This document shows positions 1 through 7,751 of a DNA stretch of 64,000 nt, one piece after another. Under the pieces are notes generated by a model. It ran no database searches, was not told the DNA's origin, and saw only the letters and a program-made list of their open reading frames with translations. How positions within the stretch are numbered: position 1 is the first letter of the stretch; each line of letters opens with the position of its first letter. Position numbers and translations under genes: made by a program. Source of the DNA: Prevotella sp. 10(H) (lineage in GTDB: Bacteria > Bacteroidota > Bacteroidia > Bacteroidales > Dysgonomonadaceae); contig NZ_JOMI01000003.1 in the NCBI RefSeq assembly GCF_000711235.1, positions 1-64,000 of the forward strand, read 5' to 3'.

Positions 1-2
1 TG

Positions 3-758
3 GTCTTATTTGTTGGCACTCCGTGTCAGATAGGAGGGCTGCGTAAATATTTAAGAAAGGATTATGAAAGATTATATACTATTGATCTGGTATGCCACGG
101 TGTTCCTTCTCCTCTTGTATTTGATAAGTACAAAAAATGGCTGGAGGATACTTACAAATCTAAAATAACAGAATATAATTTTAGAGACAAGCATAAAAGT
201 TGGATGTGGTTCAATGCAAAAGCCGTATTCGAATCAGGTGATACCTATATTGGAACTTGGTTTGCCGACCCTTTTATGAGAATATTTTTAAGAGATTTTT
301 CTTTAAAGGATTGTTGCTACAACTGTCAGTATACAAACATGAATAGAGTAGGAGATTTAACAATCGCCGACTTTTGGGGATATAAATCCACATCTTCAAA
401 AGATAGAAATACCGATAAGGGTATTTCTTTAATAATAGTAAATTCGCAGAAGGGTGAAGCGATGTTTAAGAAAACAGAAGCGGATTTAACTTCTTTTAAA
501 AGAGACGTGGAGGTTATTTCAAAAGGACAACGAAGTTTCTCAATGCCATTTTCCCGACCGGAAGAAGCTGATTCGTATTGGAATTTTTTACATACCGAAT
601 CTTTTGAAAGAGTGATTGCTAAGTATGGATATCCGCAAAAAAGAAATATTGCACAATATGCGCTTTCTGAATTTGGACATAATAGACTAACGGGAGCCAT
701 TGTGTGGGGATATTGGAAATGGAGAGGGATCAGGCGGCGAATAAAAAGAATATTTTAA
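3..758 (+). CDS. F420 hydrogenase/dehydrogenase beta-subunit-like iron-sulfur protein (5' truncated)
   Basis: The reading frame is open from the left edge, so the N-terminus lies outside the window; the first internal ATG at 204 is not the start. Visible motifs are GTPCQIGGL near base 15, LVCHGVPSP near 93 and a cysteine cluster CCYNCQY followed by GDLTIADFWG at about 312-380. These are typical of the FrhB/FdhB C-terminal family. Members found in polysaccharide loci often sit beside pyruvyl transferases and glycosyltransferases; they are predicted Fe-S/flavin reductases with unknown substrate. It is the first of seven co-directional surface-polysaccharide genes. Family assignment is good; the role is inference. 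Confidence 0.8.
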   Translation, partial: VLFVGTPCQIGGLRKYLRKDYERLYTIDLVCHGVPSPLVFDKYKKWLEDTYKSKITEYNFRDKHKSWMWFNAKAVFESGDTYIGTWFADPFMRIFLRDFSLKDCCYNCQYTNMNRVGDLTIADFWGYKSTSSKDRNTDKGISLIIVNSQKGEAMFKKTEADLTSFKRDVEVISKGQRSFSMPFSRPEEADSYWNFLHTESFERVIAKYGYPQKRNIAQYALSEFGHNRLTGAIVWGYWKWRGIRRRIKRIF

Positions 759-805
759 AGATATTTAGTTTGTATTATGCAATAGTCAATATTTTATAAA
801 AGAGA

Positions 806-1930
806 ATGGGGGGATCTGTTAATATATATATTATTTTAAAATTATTCTTATTATTTACTTTCATTTGTTGTGGATACGGAATAAGCAAAGGCAAGAAAGA
901 ACATTATTGGCTCTATTCAGGTATTGCTATCTTGTTTTATTCTATAATTCAGGGATTAAGGTATGGACGAGGAGTCGATTATCTTCATTATAAATTTCAA
1001 TATGAACATATAGAGGTATATACCGATTATCGAGAGTGGGGTTTTGTTATTCTCAACAAATTTTTTAATGTACTGGATTTACCCTATTATATTGTATTTG
1101 TATTTTACAGTTTCATTCTTGTATTGTCGCTTTTTATACTATTGAAACAATATAGAGAGATTGCTGTTTACTTCCTGCCAATATTTTTAATTGTTACGAT
1201 AGGACATTCTGAAAATTTAATTCGTCAATACATAGGATTCTCATTTGTATATCTGTCCTTTTTATTTTTGATGAAAGATCGTTTGTGGAAGTGTTTTCTC
1301 TTCATATTTATTGGTTTTTTGTTTCATTCATCATGTGTGGTTTTACTTCCGTTTTTTTTGTTGTTTAAATATATCAAAATCCCGTTTAAATCTCCATATC
1401 TATTGATTGCTATCTATTTAGTCGTTTTCTTTTTTTGGAAAATTGAGTATTGGAAAGATTATATAATTTATTTACAGTTTTTAGATTCGGGAGGCGGAGG
1501 ACAATTTTCTGCTTATATAGAGAATGCTGAAAGATGGTTTAGCGAAGAAGGTTCTTTAGGGGTATCCCAATCTATAATATTCATATTTAGAGAATTGGTT
1601 TCCAGAGTTATACTTATTTATTGGGGTGCGAAGCTGCTAGATAAGAATCATCGGTTCCAGATACCTTTTTTCTTGTTTTATATATCAGTTATTGCTTTAA
1701 GAATGGCTTTTGATATAGAAATTATCTTTAGAATCGCCCATTGGTTTTCTTTCTTTGAAATATTTGTAGCAGGGTTTGTTTTAACTTATACAGAACGGAA
1801 TACCATAATTACTAAATGCGCAATGTGGTTTCTGATTTTCCATTATATGTATTCTTATATATCTCCGTTTTTATCGGTAGGATCTCAAGATTGTATGTTT
1901 GTATGGGATGTACAATCCTTCGGAATATAA
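806..1930 (+). CDS. EpsG/Wzy-like polysaccharide polymerase, multi-pass membrane protein
   Basis: The 374-residue protein is strongly hydrophobic with about ten predicted membrane segments. RYGRGVDYLHY in the first third and the later LIRQYIGFSFVYL stretch resemble EpsG-family (O-antigen polymerase-type) proteins, which join lipid-linked repeat units on the outer face of the inner membrane. It starts 47 bp after the preceding gene and ends 20 bp before a GT2 gene. Its position among glycosyltransferases supports a Wzy role. Such proteins are too divergent to predict the linkage made. The start at 806 follows no clear Shine-Dalgarno, as is normal in this phylum. Confidence 0.75.
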   Translation: MGGSVNIYIILKLFLLFTFICCGYGISKGKKEHYWLYSGIAILFYSIIQGLRYGRGVDYLHYKFQYEHIEVYTDYREWGFVILNKFFNVLDLPYYIVFVFYSFILVLSLFILLKQYREIAVYFLPIFLIVTIGHSENLIRQYIGFSFVYLSFLFLMKDRLWKCFLFIFIGFLFHSSCVVLLPFFLLFKYIKIPFKSPYLLIAIYLVVFFFWKIEYWKDYIIYLQFLDSGGGGQFSAYIENAERWFSEEGSLGVSQSIIFIFRELVSRVILIYWGAKLLDKNHRFQIPFFLFYISVIALRMAFDIEIIFRIAHWFSFFEIFVAGFVLTYTERNTIITKCAMWFLIFHYMYSYISPFLSVGSQDCMFVWDVQSFGI

Positions 1931-1950
1931 AATAATAACGATATAATAAA

Positions 1951-2931
1951 ATGAAATTAAGCTTGATAATTCCTGTTTATAATGTAGAAAAATATATTAA
2001 GGCTTGTCTTAATTCTGTTTTTCTTCAAAATTACTCTGTAAATGATTACGAAGTAATTATTGTAAATGACGGAACACCGGATAATAGCATGGTGATTATA
2101 GATGAATTTTCGAAAAAATACTTTAACATAAAAATTCTAAATCAACAGAATCAGGGTTTAAGTATGGCTCGAAATAATGGATTGAGCATTGCTACAGGAG
2201 ATTATGTCTGGTTTATTGATAGTGATGACACTATAAAATCTGATAGTTTAGAAACAGTATGTGGATTGATTGATAAATATCCGGATGTAGAGGTTTTTGC
2301 ATCTTTTATGACGAAGGTTGATGAATTCGGTAATAGAAGTATTGAAAATACGAGCAAGAAACTACAAAAATTGTGTTTGAAAGGAAAAGATTATTTGTTC
2401 CGAGAGTATCCATTCGGAGCTTCACAAAGATTTATAATAAAAAAGTCTTTCTTGCAAAAAAATAATTTGCTTTTTAAAAAAGGGATATACCATGAAGATG
2501 CTGAATTTGGAATAAAAATGTTATATTTATCATCTAATGTATGGGTATTGGGAGAATCTGTATACAATTATTTAGTGAGATCATCAGGTTCTATAATGAG
2601 TTCTTGGAAAAAAAAGAACTCAGAAGATCTTATATCAATTTATGATTCCTTAAAATCATTTCGATCTTCTTTTGTAAAGAAAGAAGACTTGAATATGTTT
2701 AATGAAATAATGTTTACTCTTTTGTCATGCTCAATTTATTTTGCTAATAATCATTGGAAAACGAAAGATTTTTCAGATTTTTATAAGAACAACAAAGCTA
2801 AGATAAAGAAAGAGGCATCCCAATTTATTATTCCATTTAAATATAATATTAGACTTTTAATACTAAGGTTGTTCTATGCAGTTTCTCCACTGTATTATTC
2901 GAAAATGAAATTATTTCTGAAAAGAATATGA
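1951..2931 (+). CDS. Glycosyltransferase family 2
   Basis: The N-terminus LSLIIPVYNVEKYI and the EVIIVNDGT strand are the classic GT-A nucleotide-binding fold. The metal-binding DSDD motif follows FID at about residue 91, after the usual QGLSMARNNGL segment. The protein is 326 residues, normal for inverting GT2 enzymes that add one sugar to a lipid-linked repeat unit on the cytoplasmic face. The C-terminus is basic and may contact the membrane. It sits 20 bp after the polymerase gene and 34 bp before an acyltransferase gene, so it is probably cotranscribed. Donor and acceptor sugars cannot be read from sequence. Confidence 0.9.
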   Translation: MKLSLIIPVYNVEKYIKACLNSVFLQNYSVNDYEVIIVNDGTPDNSMVIIDEFSKKYFNIKILNQQNQGLSMARNNGLSIATGDYVWFIDSDDTIKSDSLETVCGLIDKYPDVEVFASFMTKVDEFGNRSIENTSKKLQKLCLKGKDYLFREYPFGASQRFIIKKSFLQKNNLLFKKGIYHEDAEFGIKMLYLSSNVWVLGESVYNYLVRSSGSIMSSWKKKNSEDLISIYDSLKSFRSSFVKKEDLNMFNEIMFTLLSCSIYFANNHWKTKDFSDFYKNNKAKIKKEASQFIIPFKYNIRLLILRLFYAVSPLYYSKMKLFLKRI

Positions 2932-2965
2932 GCAGAAACATCTTTAGTTTATAACAAATAAATAT

Positions 2966-3583
2966 ATGATTTTATTTACATACATATACAAGATCTTAAA
3001 ACGTGTTTTTTTTTATATAAAAAAAATACAATGGATTTTTGTTTATTTCAAATTTAAACTCAATAGGGTAAAGTTTAAAGACTTAAAGTCTAATGGGATT
3101 CCGATAACCGATATCTCTATACATGGTCGAGTCAATATTGGACGAAATTTTCAGATGAATAATGGTTATTCTTATAATATAATTGGACGTCAGCAGCCTT
3201 GTTGCTTTATTGTAGGAAGAGGAGGTGAGTTGATTATCAATAACAATGTGGGTATAAGTTCAACAGCAATAGTTTGTTGGAATAGAATTGAAATTGGCAA
3301 TAATGTAAGGATCGGTGGTGGTACAGTAATCTATGATACAGATTTTCATTCATTAGATTATAAGGAAAGAATTTCCTTGCCGGAGATTAAAGATAATGTA
3401 ATGACGGCTCCGGTATTAATAAAACAAAATGCTTTTATTGGAGCAAATTCTACAATATTGAAAGGTGTAACCATTGGAGAAGGCTCTGTTGTCGGAGCAT
3501 GCTCCGTCGTTACCAAAGATGTTCCAGACAATGAGGTTTGGGGAGGAAATCCTGCAAAATTTATTAAAAGTCTAAAAAACTGA
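2966..3583 (+). CDS. Hexapeptide-repeat acyltransferase (WbbJ/LbetaH type)
   Basis: The 205-residue protein has an N-terminal basic/hydrophobic stretch followed by left-handed beta-helix hexapeptide repeats, for example IGNNVRIGGGTVIYD and VTIGEGSVVGACSVVTKDV. It closes with GGNPAKFIK, the usual end of maltose O-acetyltransferase/WbbJ-like enzymes. DTDFHSLD holds the likely catalytic histidine. It probably acetylates (or otherwise acylates) a sugar of the repeat unit using acetyl-CoA. It lies between two glycosyltransferase genes in the same orientation. Confidence 0.88.
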   Translation: MILFTYIYKILKRVFFYIKKIQWIFVYFKFKLNRVKFKDLKSNGIPITDISIHGRVNIGRNFQMNNGYSYNIIGRQQPCCFIVGRGGELIINNNVGISSTAIVCWNRIEIGNNVRIGGGTVIYDTDFHSLDYKERISLPEIKDNVMTAPVLIKQNAFIGANSTILKGVTIGEGSVVGACSVVTKDVPDNEVWGGNPAKFIKSLKN

Positions 3584-3593
3584 TTACATATAA

Positions 3594-4760
3594 TTGCAAA
3601 TATCTTTTTTATGTAATGGAAAATATGAATATAGAAAAAAAATACTTATTTATGAACCACAGTGGAGCGGTCACCACTCGGAATATGTAGATAATTTATG
3701 GAAATATTTTATCAAAAATCCTCCTGTTAAAGAGGAAATATATTTAGGGATTAATAATAAGACCATTGAGCTATTAGACTTGCAAAATCGCCAAATACCG
3801 AATGTCACCATAGTTCCGGTAACAGAATCACCTAAAAATTTAATATCGAATCGTTATAGGAGATTGACAGATGTAAGAAAAATAGTAAAGAAATATAAAA
3901 TTCAGAATATTATATTATTAATGGCAAATCCATACTTTTTGAGTTTGGCTTTATATCCATATAAATGTAATATTAAAGGGATCATATTTAATCCTTTTAA
4001 TCCCCATTGTGAAACATATTCATTTGCAAAGAGATTACTGTATGAATTTCTGTATTGCAGGATATCTCGACGAAAATTTACGGAGAGTCTTTTTGTTTTA
4101 AATGATTCTAATATATGTAGTTATTTAAATAAACGTTATCATACTGATAAATATAAATATTTGCCCGATCCTATACCTTTTTATGAGAAAGAAAATTTCC
4201 CTCTCGATATCGATGGTATCAAAAAAAAGAGAAAAATAGCTTTACATTTCGGGGCTTTATCCGAAAGAAAAGGTACATTGTTGATATTAGATTCCATAGC
4301 CCTTTTGTCCCCGGAAATACAATCGAAAATGTCTTTCTTTTTTATCGGCTCTTCGAGTGAGATTATCAACAATAAGATTGTAAGTAAAATTAAGAGTTTA
4401 GAACAAGAGTTTCCTGAAGTAAGTATATATTATCATCCGGCTTTTGTATCTTCCGGACAAATGGAATTTTTTTATGAATCCTCCGATTTAATTCTGATGC
4501 CCTATCTTTCGAATAATATGTCAAGTGGAGTACTAGGTCATGCAACGAAGCATTTTAAATATTTAATAGGCGGTGAGGGGCTGTTAGGCGATATTATTTT
4601 AAAATATCAATTAGGAGCTTCCATTAAAGTTTCAGCTGAAAATATAGCAAATTCTATTACCGAATTTATAATCAAAGATTGTGAATACAGTAGAGAAAAT
4701 GCTGAAATATTTGTATCTGGACATAGCATTGATTCTTTTGTTCAAACGCTTATTCATTAA
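3594..4760 (+). CDS. GT-B-fold glycosyltransferase (GT4-like)
   Basis: The 388-residue product has an N-terminal IYEPQWSGHHSEYV segment and a C-terminal domain beginning ALHFGALSERKGTLLILDSI, the nucleotide-sugar-binding half of retaining GT4-type enzymes. The frame has no early ATG. Translation most plausibly begins at the TTG at 3594, directly after an in-frame TAA at 3591, because the next in-frame ATG would remove about 110 residues including the first Rossmann strand. It starts 10 bp after the acyltransferase gene and ends 11 bp before the oxidoreductase gene. Substrates are unknown. Confidence 0.75.
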   Translation: MQISFLCNGKYEYRKKILIYEPQWSGHHSEYVDNLWKYFIKNPPVKEEIYLGINNKTIELLDLQNRQIPNVTIVPVTESPKNLISNRYRRLTDVRKIVKKYKIQNIILLMANPYFLSLALYPYKCNIKGIIFNPFNPHCETYSFAKRLLYEFLYCRISRRKFTESLFVLNDSNICSYLNKRYHTDKYKYLPDPIPFYEKENFPLDIDGIKKKRKIALHFGALSERKGTLLILDSIALLSPEIQSKMSFFFIGSSSEIINNKIVSKIKSLEQEFPEVSIYYHPAFVSSGQMEFFYESSDLILMPYLSNNMSSGVLGHATKHFKYLIGGEGLLGDIILKYQLGASIKVSAENIANSITEFIIKDCEYSRENAEIFVSGHSIDSFVQTLIH

Positions 4761-4771
4761 AGTATTATATT

Positions 4772-6232
4772 ATGAAAAAATATGATGTAGTTATTATAGG
4801 AGGAGGCTCAGGAGGGATGGGTTCCGCTTATGCTCTTAAAAAAGGAGGGTATTCCGTAGCTGTTATTGAACAAGAAAATAGCCTGGGTGGAACAGCTTGT
4901 AATGCCTGGGTGGAAACCTGGATACAAGGATTAATACCCCCTCACATCGAGAAAATATTTAGCCAGTTGGGCAATCATGAGAAAAAAGGAGAATTGGAAA
5001 GGTCTTGGATTCCTCCCCGATTTTCGAAAGATGGTGGCGATGAGGAGGACTCGATTATAATGTTACATGAACCATTATCAAAAAAGTATTATAACGATTT
5101 ATCCGGAAAAGTAGATATTTTACTGAACCACGAGTTAGTAGCCGTAAAAGAAAAAGATGGTCGATACGTTCGTTCTATAGTCGTTTTGGATAAAAAAAAT
5201 AATGTTAAGAAAAGTTTATCTGCAACTTTTTTTATCGATGCTTCTGCTGATGGTGTATTATGCCGTTTAGCTGGGAATAATTATTTTTACGGTAGAGATA
5301 AATACTCCATATATAAGGAATCGATAGCAGCTAAGGATACCACTCATTGTAAGGAATGTATAAATGAGCCTTCATTATTCTTTAGGATAAAGATAAAAGG
5401 GAAAGAAGAGAAAGAAGGAAAAGACTACGATAATTGTACCACGGTAAGATATGACAATGCAACGAAAAAAGTTGTCGCACCTCCGTATATAAATGGAGAT
5501 GGATATCCAAGTTATTTTTGGGTCAATCCAATGACCGGTTTTGATACTCCAGGTAAGCCTGATGGTATTCCTCCGGTCATTAAGCAAGGAATTCTCCCTA
5601 CTTTCTTGATTTATAAAAAAAGAGTCATTGAGTATTGGAAATTTATTAAGCTTAACTTAGAATATCTTCCTAAAGAAAATAAACGGTTCCGGGCATGGGC
5701 AAAGGCATATAAAAATTATATATATACAGACGAACATGCATCTTATTTAGGAGTCCGTGAATCTTATCGTATAGAGGCTGACAGAATGCTGACTCAAAAT
5801 GATCTTTCTGAGAAAATCTCCTCGAAGAATTTGGAAAGATATATTGCAGTAGGTACACATATTATTGATTTTCATGTTTCTTTTGGATTGGATACCGAAG
5901 AACTAAAACGCTTTAATAAAGAAGATCTCCGTCCTTATGGAATTCCATATGATTGTCTCATACCTAAAATATTTAATAACATCCTTATTGCGTCCAGATG
6001 TTTCGGTGCAAGTCAGATTGCATTAGCTTCAGCCAGAACAAACATGTTGATGGCTCAGTTAGGCTGGGCTGCGGGGAATGCAATTCGGATTTGTTTAGAA
6101 GAATCTCTTAATGATGTTAGAGATGTTTCTATTTCAAAACTACAAGATAGTAAACTATCAAAAGATAATTCTGAGTATACTGAATTTTACTCTCGAGTAT
6201 TGAAGTTGGAGAGCAAGATGAAGAATATTTAA
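4772..6232 (+). CDS. FAD-dependent oxidoreductase (FAD_oxidored family)
   Basis: The 486-residue protein opens with VVIIGGGSGGMGSAYALKKGG, a dinucleotide-binding GxGxxG motif, followed by the acidic VIEQE at the end of the second beta strand. FIDASADGVLCRLAG and, near the C-terminus, RCFGASQIALASARTNMLMAQLGWAAG are typical of FAD_oxidored proteins. These are flavoenzymes of largely unknown substrate. Its position in the middle of a polysaccharide locus, 11 bp after a glycosyltransferase gene, suggests it oxidises or dehydrates a sugar or lipid intermediate, but this is inference. No signal peptide is visible, so it is probably cytoplasmic. Confidence 0.85.
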   Translation: MKKYDVVIIGGGSGGMGSAYALKKGGYSVAVIEQENSLGGTACNAWVETWIQGLIPPHIEKIFSQLGNHEKKGELERSWIPPRFSKDGGDEEDSIIMLHEPLSKKYYNDLSGKVDILLNHELVAVKEKDGRYVRSIVVLDKKNNVKKSLSATFFIDASADGVLCRLAGNNYFYGRDKYSIYKESIAAKDTTHCKECINEPSLFFRIKIKGKEEKEGKDYDNCTTVRYDNATKKVVAPPYINGDGYPSYFWVNPMTGFDTPGKPDGIPPVIKQGILPTFLIYKKRVIEYWKFIKLNLEYLPKENKRFRAWAKAYKNYIYTDEHASYLGVRESYRIEADRMLTQNDLSEKISSKNLERYIAVGTHIIDFHVSFGLDTEELKRFNKEDLRPYGIPYDCLIPKIFNNILIASRCFGASQIALASARTNMLMAQLGWAAGNAIRICLEESLNDVRDVSISKLQDSKLSKDNSEYTEFYSRVLKLESKMKNI

Positions 6233-6334
6233 TAAAAAAGGATTTAAAGAAGACCGATGGACTCAAAGTTTGCATAATATTTTTATTATAAGCCACTATT
6301 ATCTTTATCGTAAATAATTTTCAAATTGTTTTTT

Positions 6335-7252
6335 ATGAAAGTTCCTGTATTATTTGTTATATTTAATAGACCTGATTTAGCATTAGAAACTTTTCAGTCG
6401 ATAAAGCAATATTCTCCGGAAGTATTGTATATCGCTGCGGATGGACCGAGGCCAAACAGAGAAAAAGATTTGGAATTGTGCCAAAGAACTAGAGATTTAG
6501 TTTTAAATTCGATTGATTGGGATTGTGACGTTCTTCAATTGTTTCGAGAAGAAAATGTGGGATGTGGAAGAGGCGTTTCTGAAGCTATTTCCTGGATGTT
6601 TGAGAAAGAGGAATATGGAATTATTATAGAAGATGATTGTACTCCTTCTCTTGATTTCTTTGCATACTGTGAAGAATTGCTTCCTAAATATAGAAATGAA
6701 GAAAAGGTAATGCAAATCAACGGTTTTAATCCTAATGCAGAGATAAAAATATCAAATACTTATAGCTTTAGTCGTTATCCTAAGATTTGGGGATGGGGTA
6801 CATGGAAAAGAGCATGGGATAAGTATGATTTTTATATGAAAAATTGGACATTATACAAGGAACAAAAAGTTCACTACAAAATATTTTCTTATTTTGAGGC
6901 AAAAATCCATGAACATATTTGGGACAGTTACCAAAACGAACTAGAAGAAATGGATATTCCAAGAACATGGGATATTCAGTGGTCTATTGCTGTTTTTTTT
7001 AATAATGGACTTTGTATCGTACCTGCAGTTAATTTGGTTAAAAATACAGGGATAGAGGTTGATGCGACAAATTGTTCAAATGGATCTGTTTATCAGAATG
7101 CTCAATATGGCAGATTGGAATTTCCTCTAATTCATCCGACTTTTGCTGTTTTAGATCAAAATACTAATAAAAGAGATTCTAAGGCATATATGAGAGAACG
7201 GACGGAAGGATTGAAAAATAAAATAAAAAATATATTAAGATTTAAACGATAA
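6335..7252 (+). CDS. Nucleotide-sugar glycosyltransferase, HlpA-like
   Basis: The protein begins MKVPVLFVIFNRPDL and continues ADGPRP, a pattern typical of GT-A-type transferases with a C-terminal WGWGTWKRAWDKYD segment. Acidic residues in GIIIEDDCTPSLDFF probably bind metal and nucleotide sugar. I chose the ATG at 6335 over an upstream TTG at 6326. About 305 residues is the usual size. A 102-bp gap separates it from the oxidoreductase gene, the largest gap in the locus, so it may be separately transcribed. It is the last gene of the polysaccharide block. Confidence 0.82.
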   Translation: MKVPVLFVIFNRPDLALETFQSIKQYSPEVLYIAADGPRPNREKDLELCQRTRDLVLNSIDWDCDVLQLFREENVGCGRGVSEAISWMFEKEEYGIIIEDDCTPSLDFFAYCEELLPKYRNEEKVMQINGFNPNAEIKISNTYSFSRYPKIWGWGTWKRAWDKYDFYMKNWTLYKEQKVHYKIFSYFEAKIHEHIWDSYQNELEEMDIPRTWDIQWSIAVFFNNGLCIVPAVNLVKNTGIEVDATNCSNGSVYQNAQYGRLEFPLIHPTFAVLDQNTNKRDSKAYMRERTEGLKNKIKNILRFKR

Positions 7253-7255
7253 TAT

Positions 7256-7735
7256 ATGTCTCATTCTATTGACATACACCTAGCATCTTCTAAACAAGAA
7301 AAATACCAATCCCTCCTTCCCCAACTAAAAGCATTACTTGAAGGAGAAACAGACACTATTGCCAACATGGCAAATATTTCTGCTGCTCTAAAGCAAACCT
7401 TTGGTTTCTACTGGGTAGGATTCTATATTGTTAAAAAAGAAGAACTTGTGTTAGGCCCTTTTCAGGGAACTATAGCTTGTACTCGTATTAAATATGGCAA
7501 AGGTGTATGCGGTACGGCATGGAAAGAAAAACGTACGGTAATCGTAGAAGATGTGGAACAATTTCCCGGGCATATAGCATGTGATGCTGCTTCCCGATCT
7601 GAAATCGTAGTGCCGCTCTTTTATCGCGACGACGTAGTAGCTGTTCTTGATATAGACAGTGAGCATCTGAATCATTTCGATGAAACAGATGCCCTATTTT
7701 TACAACAGATAGTTAAATTACTGGAAGAAGTCTGA
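7256..7735 (+). CDS. msrC: Free methionine-(R)-sulfoxide reductase (fRMsr, GAF domain)
   Basis: The 159-residue GAF-domain protein carries the three cysteines of the fRMsr family at Cys75, Cys85 and Cys109. The spacing (10 and 24) matches the E. coli enzyme. Conserved surroundings are LGPFQG, GKGVCGTAW and FPGHIACD. It reduces free methionine-(R)-sulfoxide in the cytoplasm with thioredoxin. It starts only 3 bp after the polysaccharide locus but belongs to the core chromosome by composition and function. Its 3' end faces the transporter gene, with 16 bp between the stops. Confidence 0.93.
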   Translation: MSHSIDIHLASSKQEKYQSLLPQLKALLEGETDTIANMANISAALKQTFGFYWVGFYIVKKEELVLGPFQGTIACTRIKYGKGVCGTAWKEKRTVIVEDVEQFPGHIACDAASRSEIVVPLFYRDDVVAVLDIDSEHLNHFDETDALFLQQIVKLLEEV

Positions 7736-7751
7736 TATTGATCAACTAACT

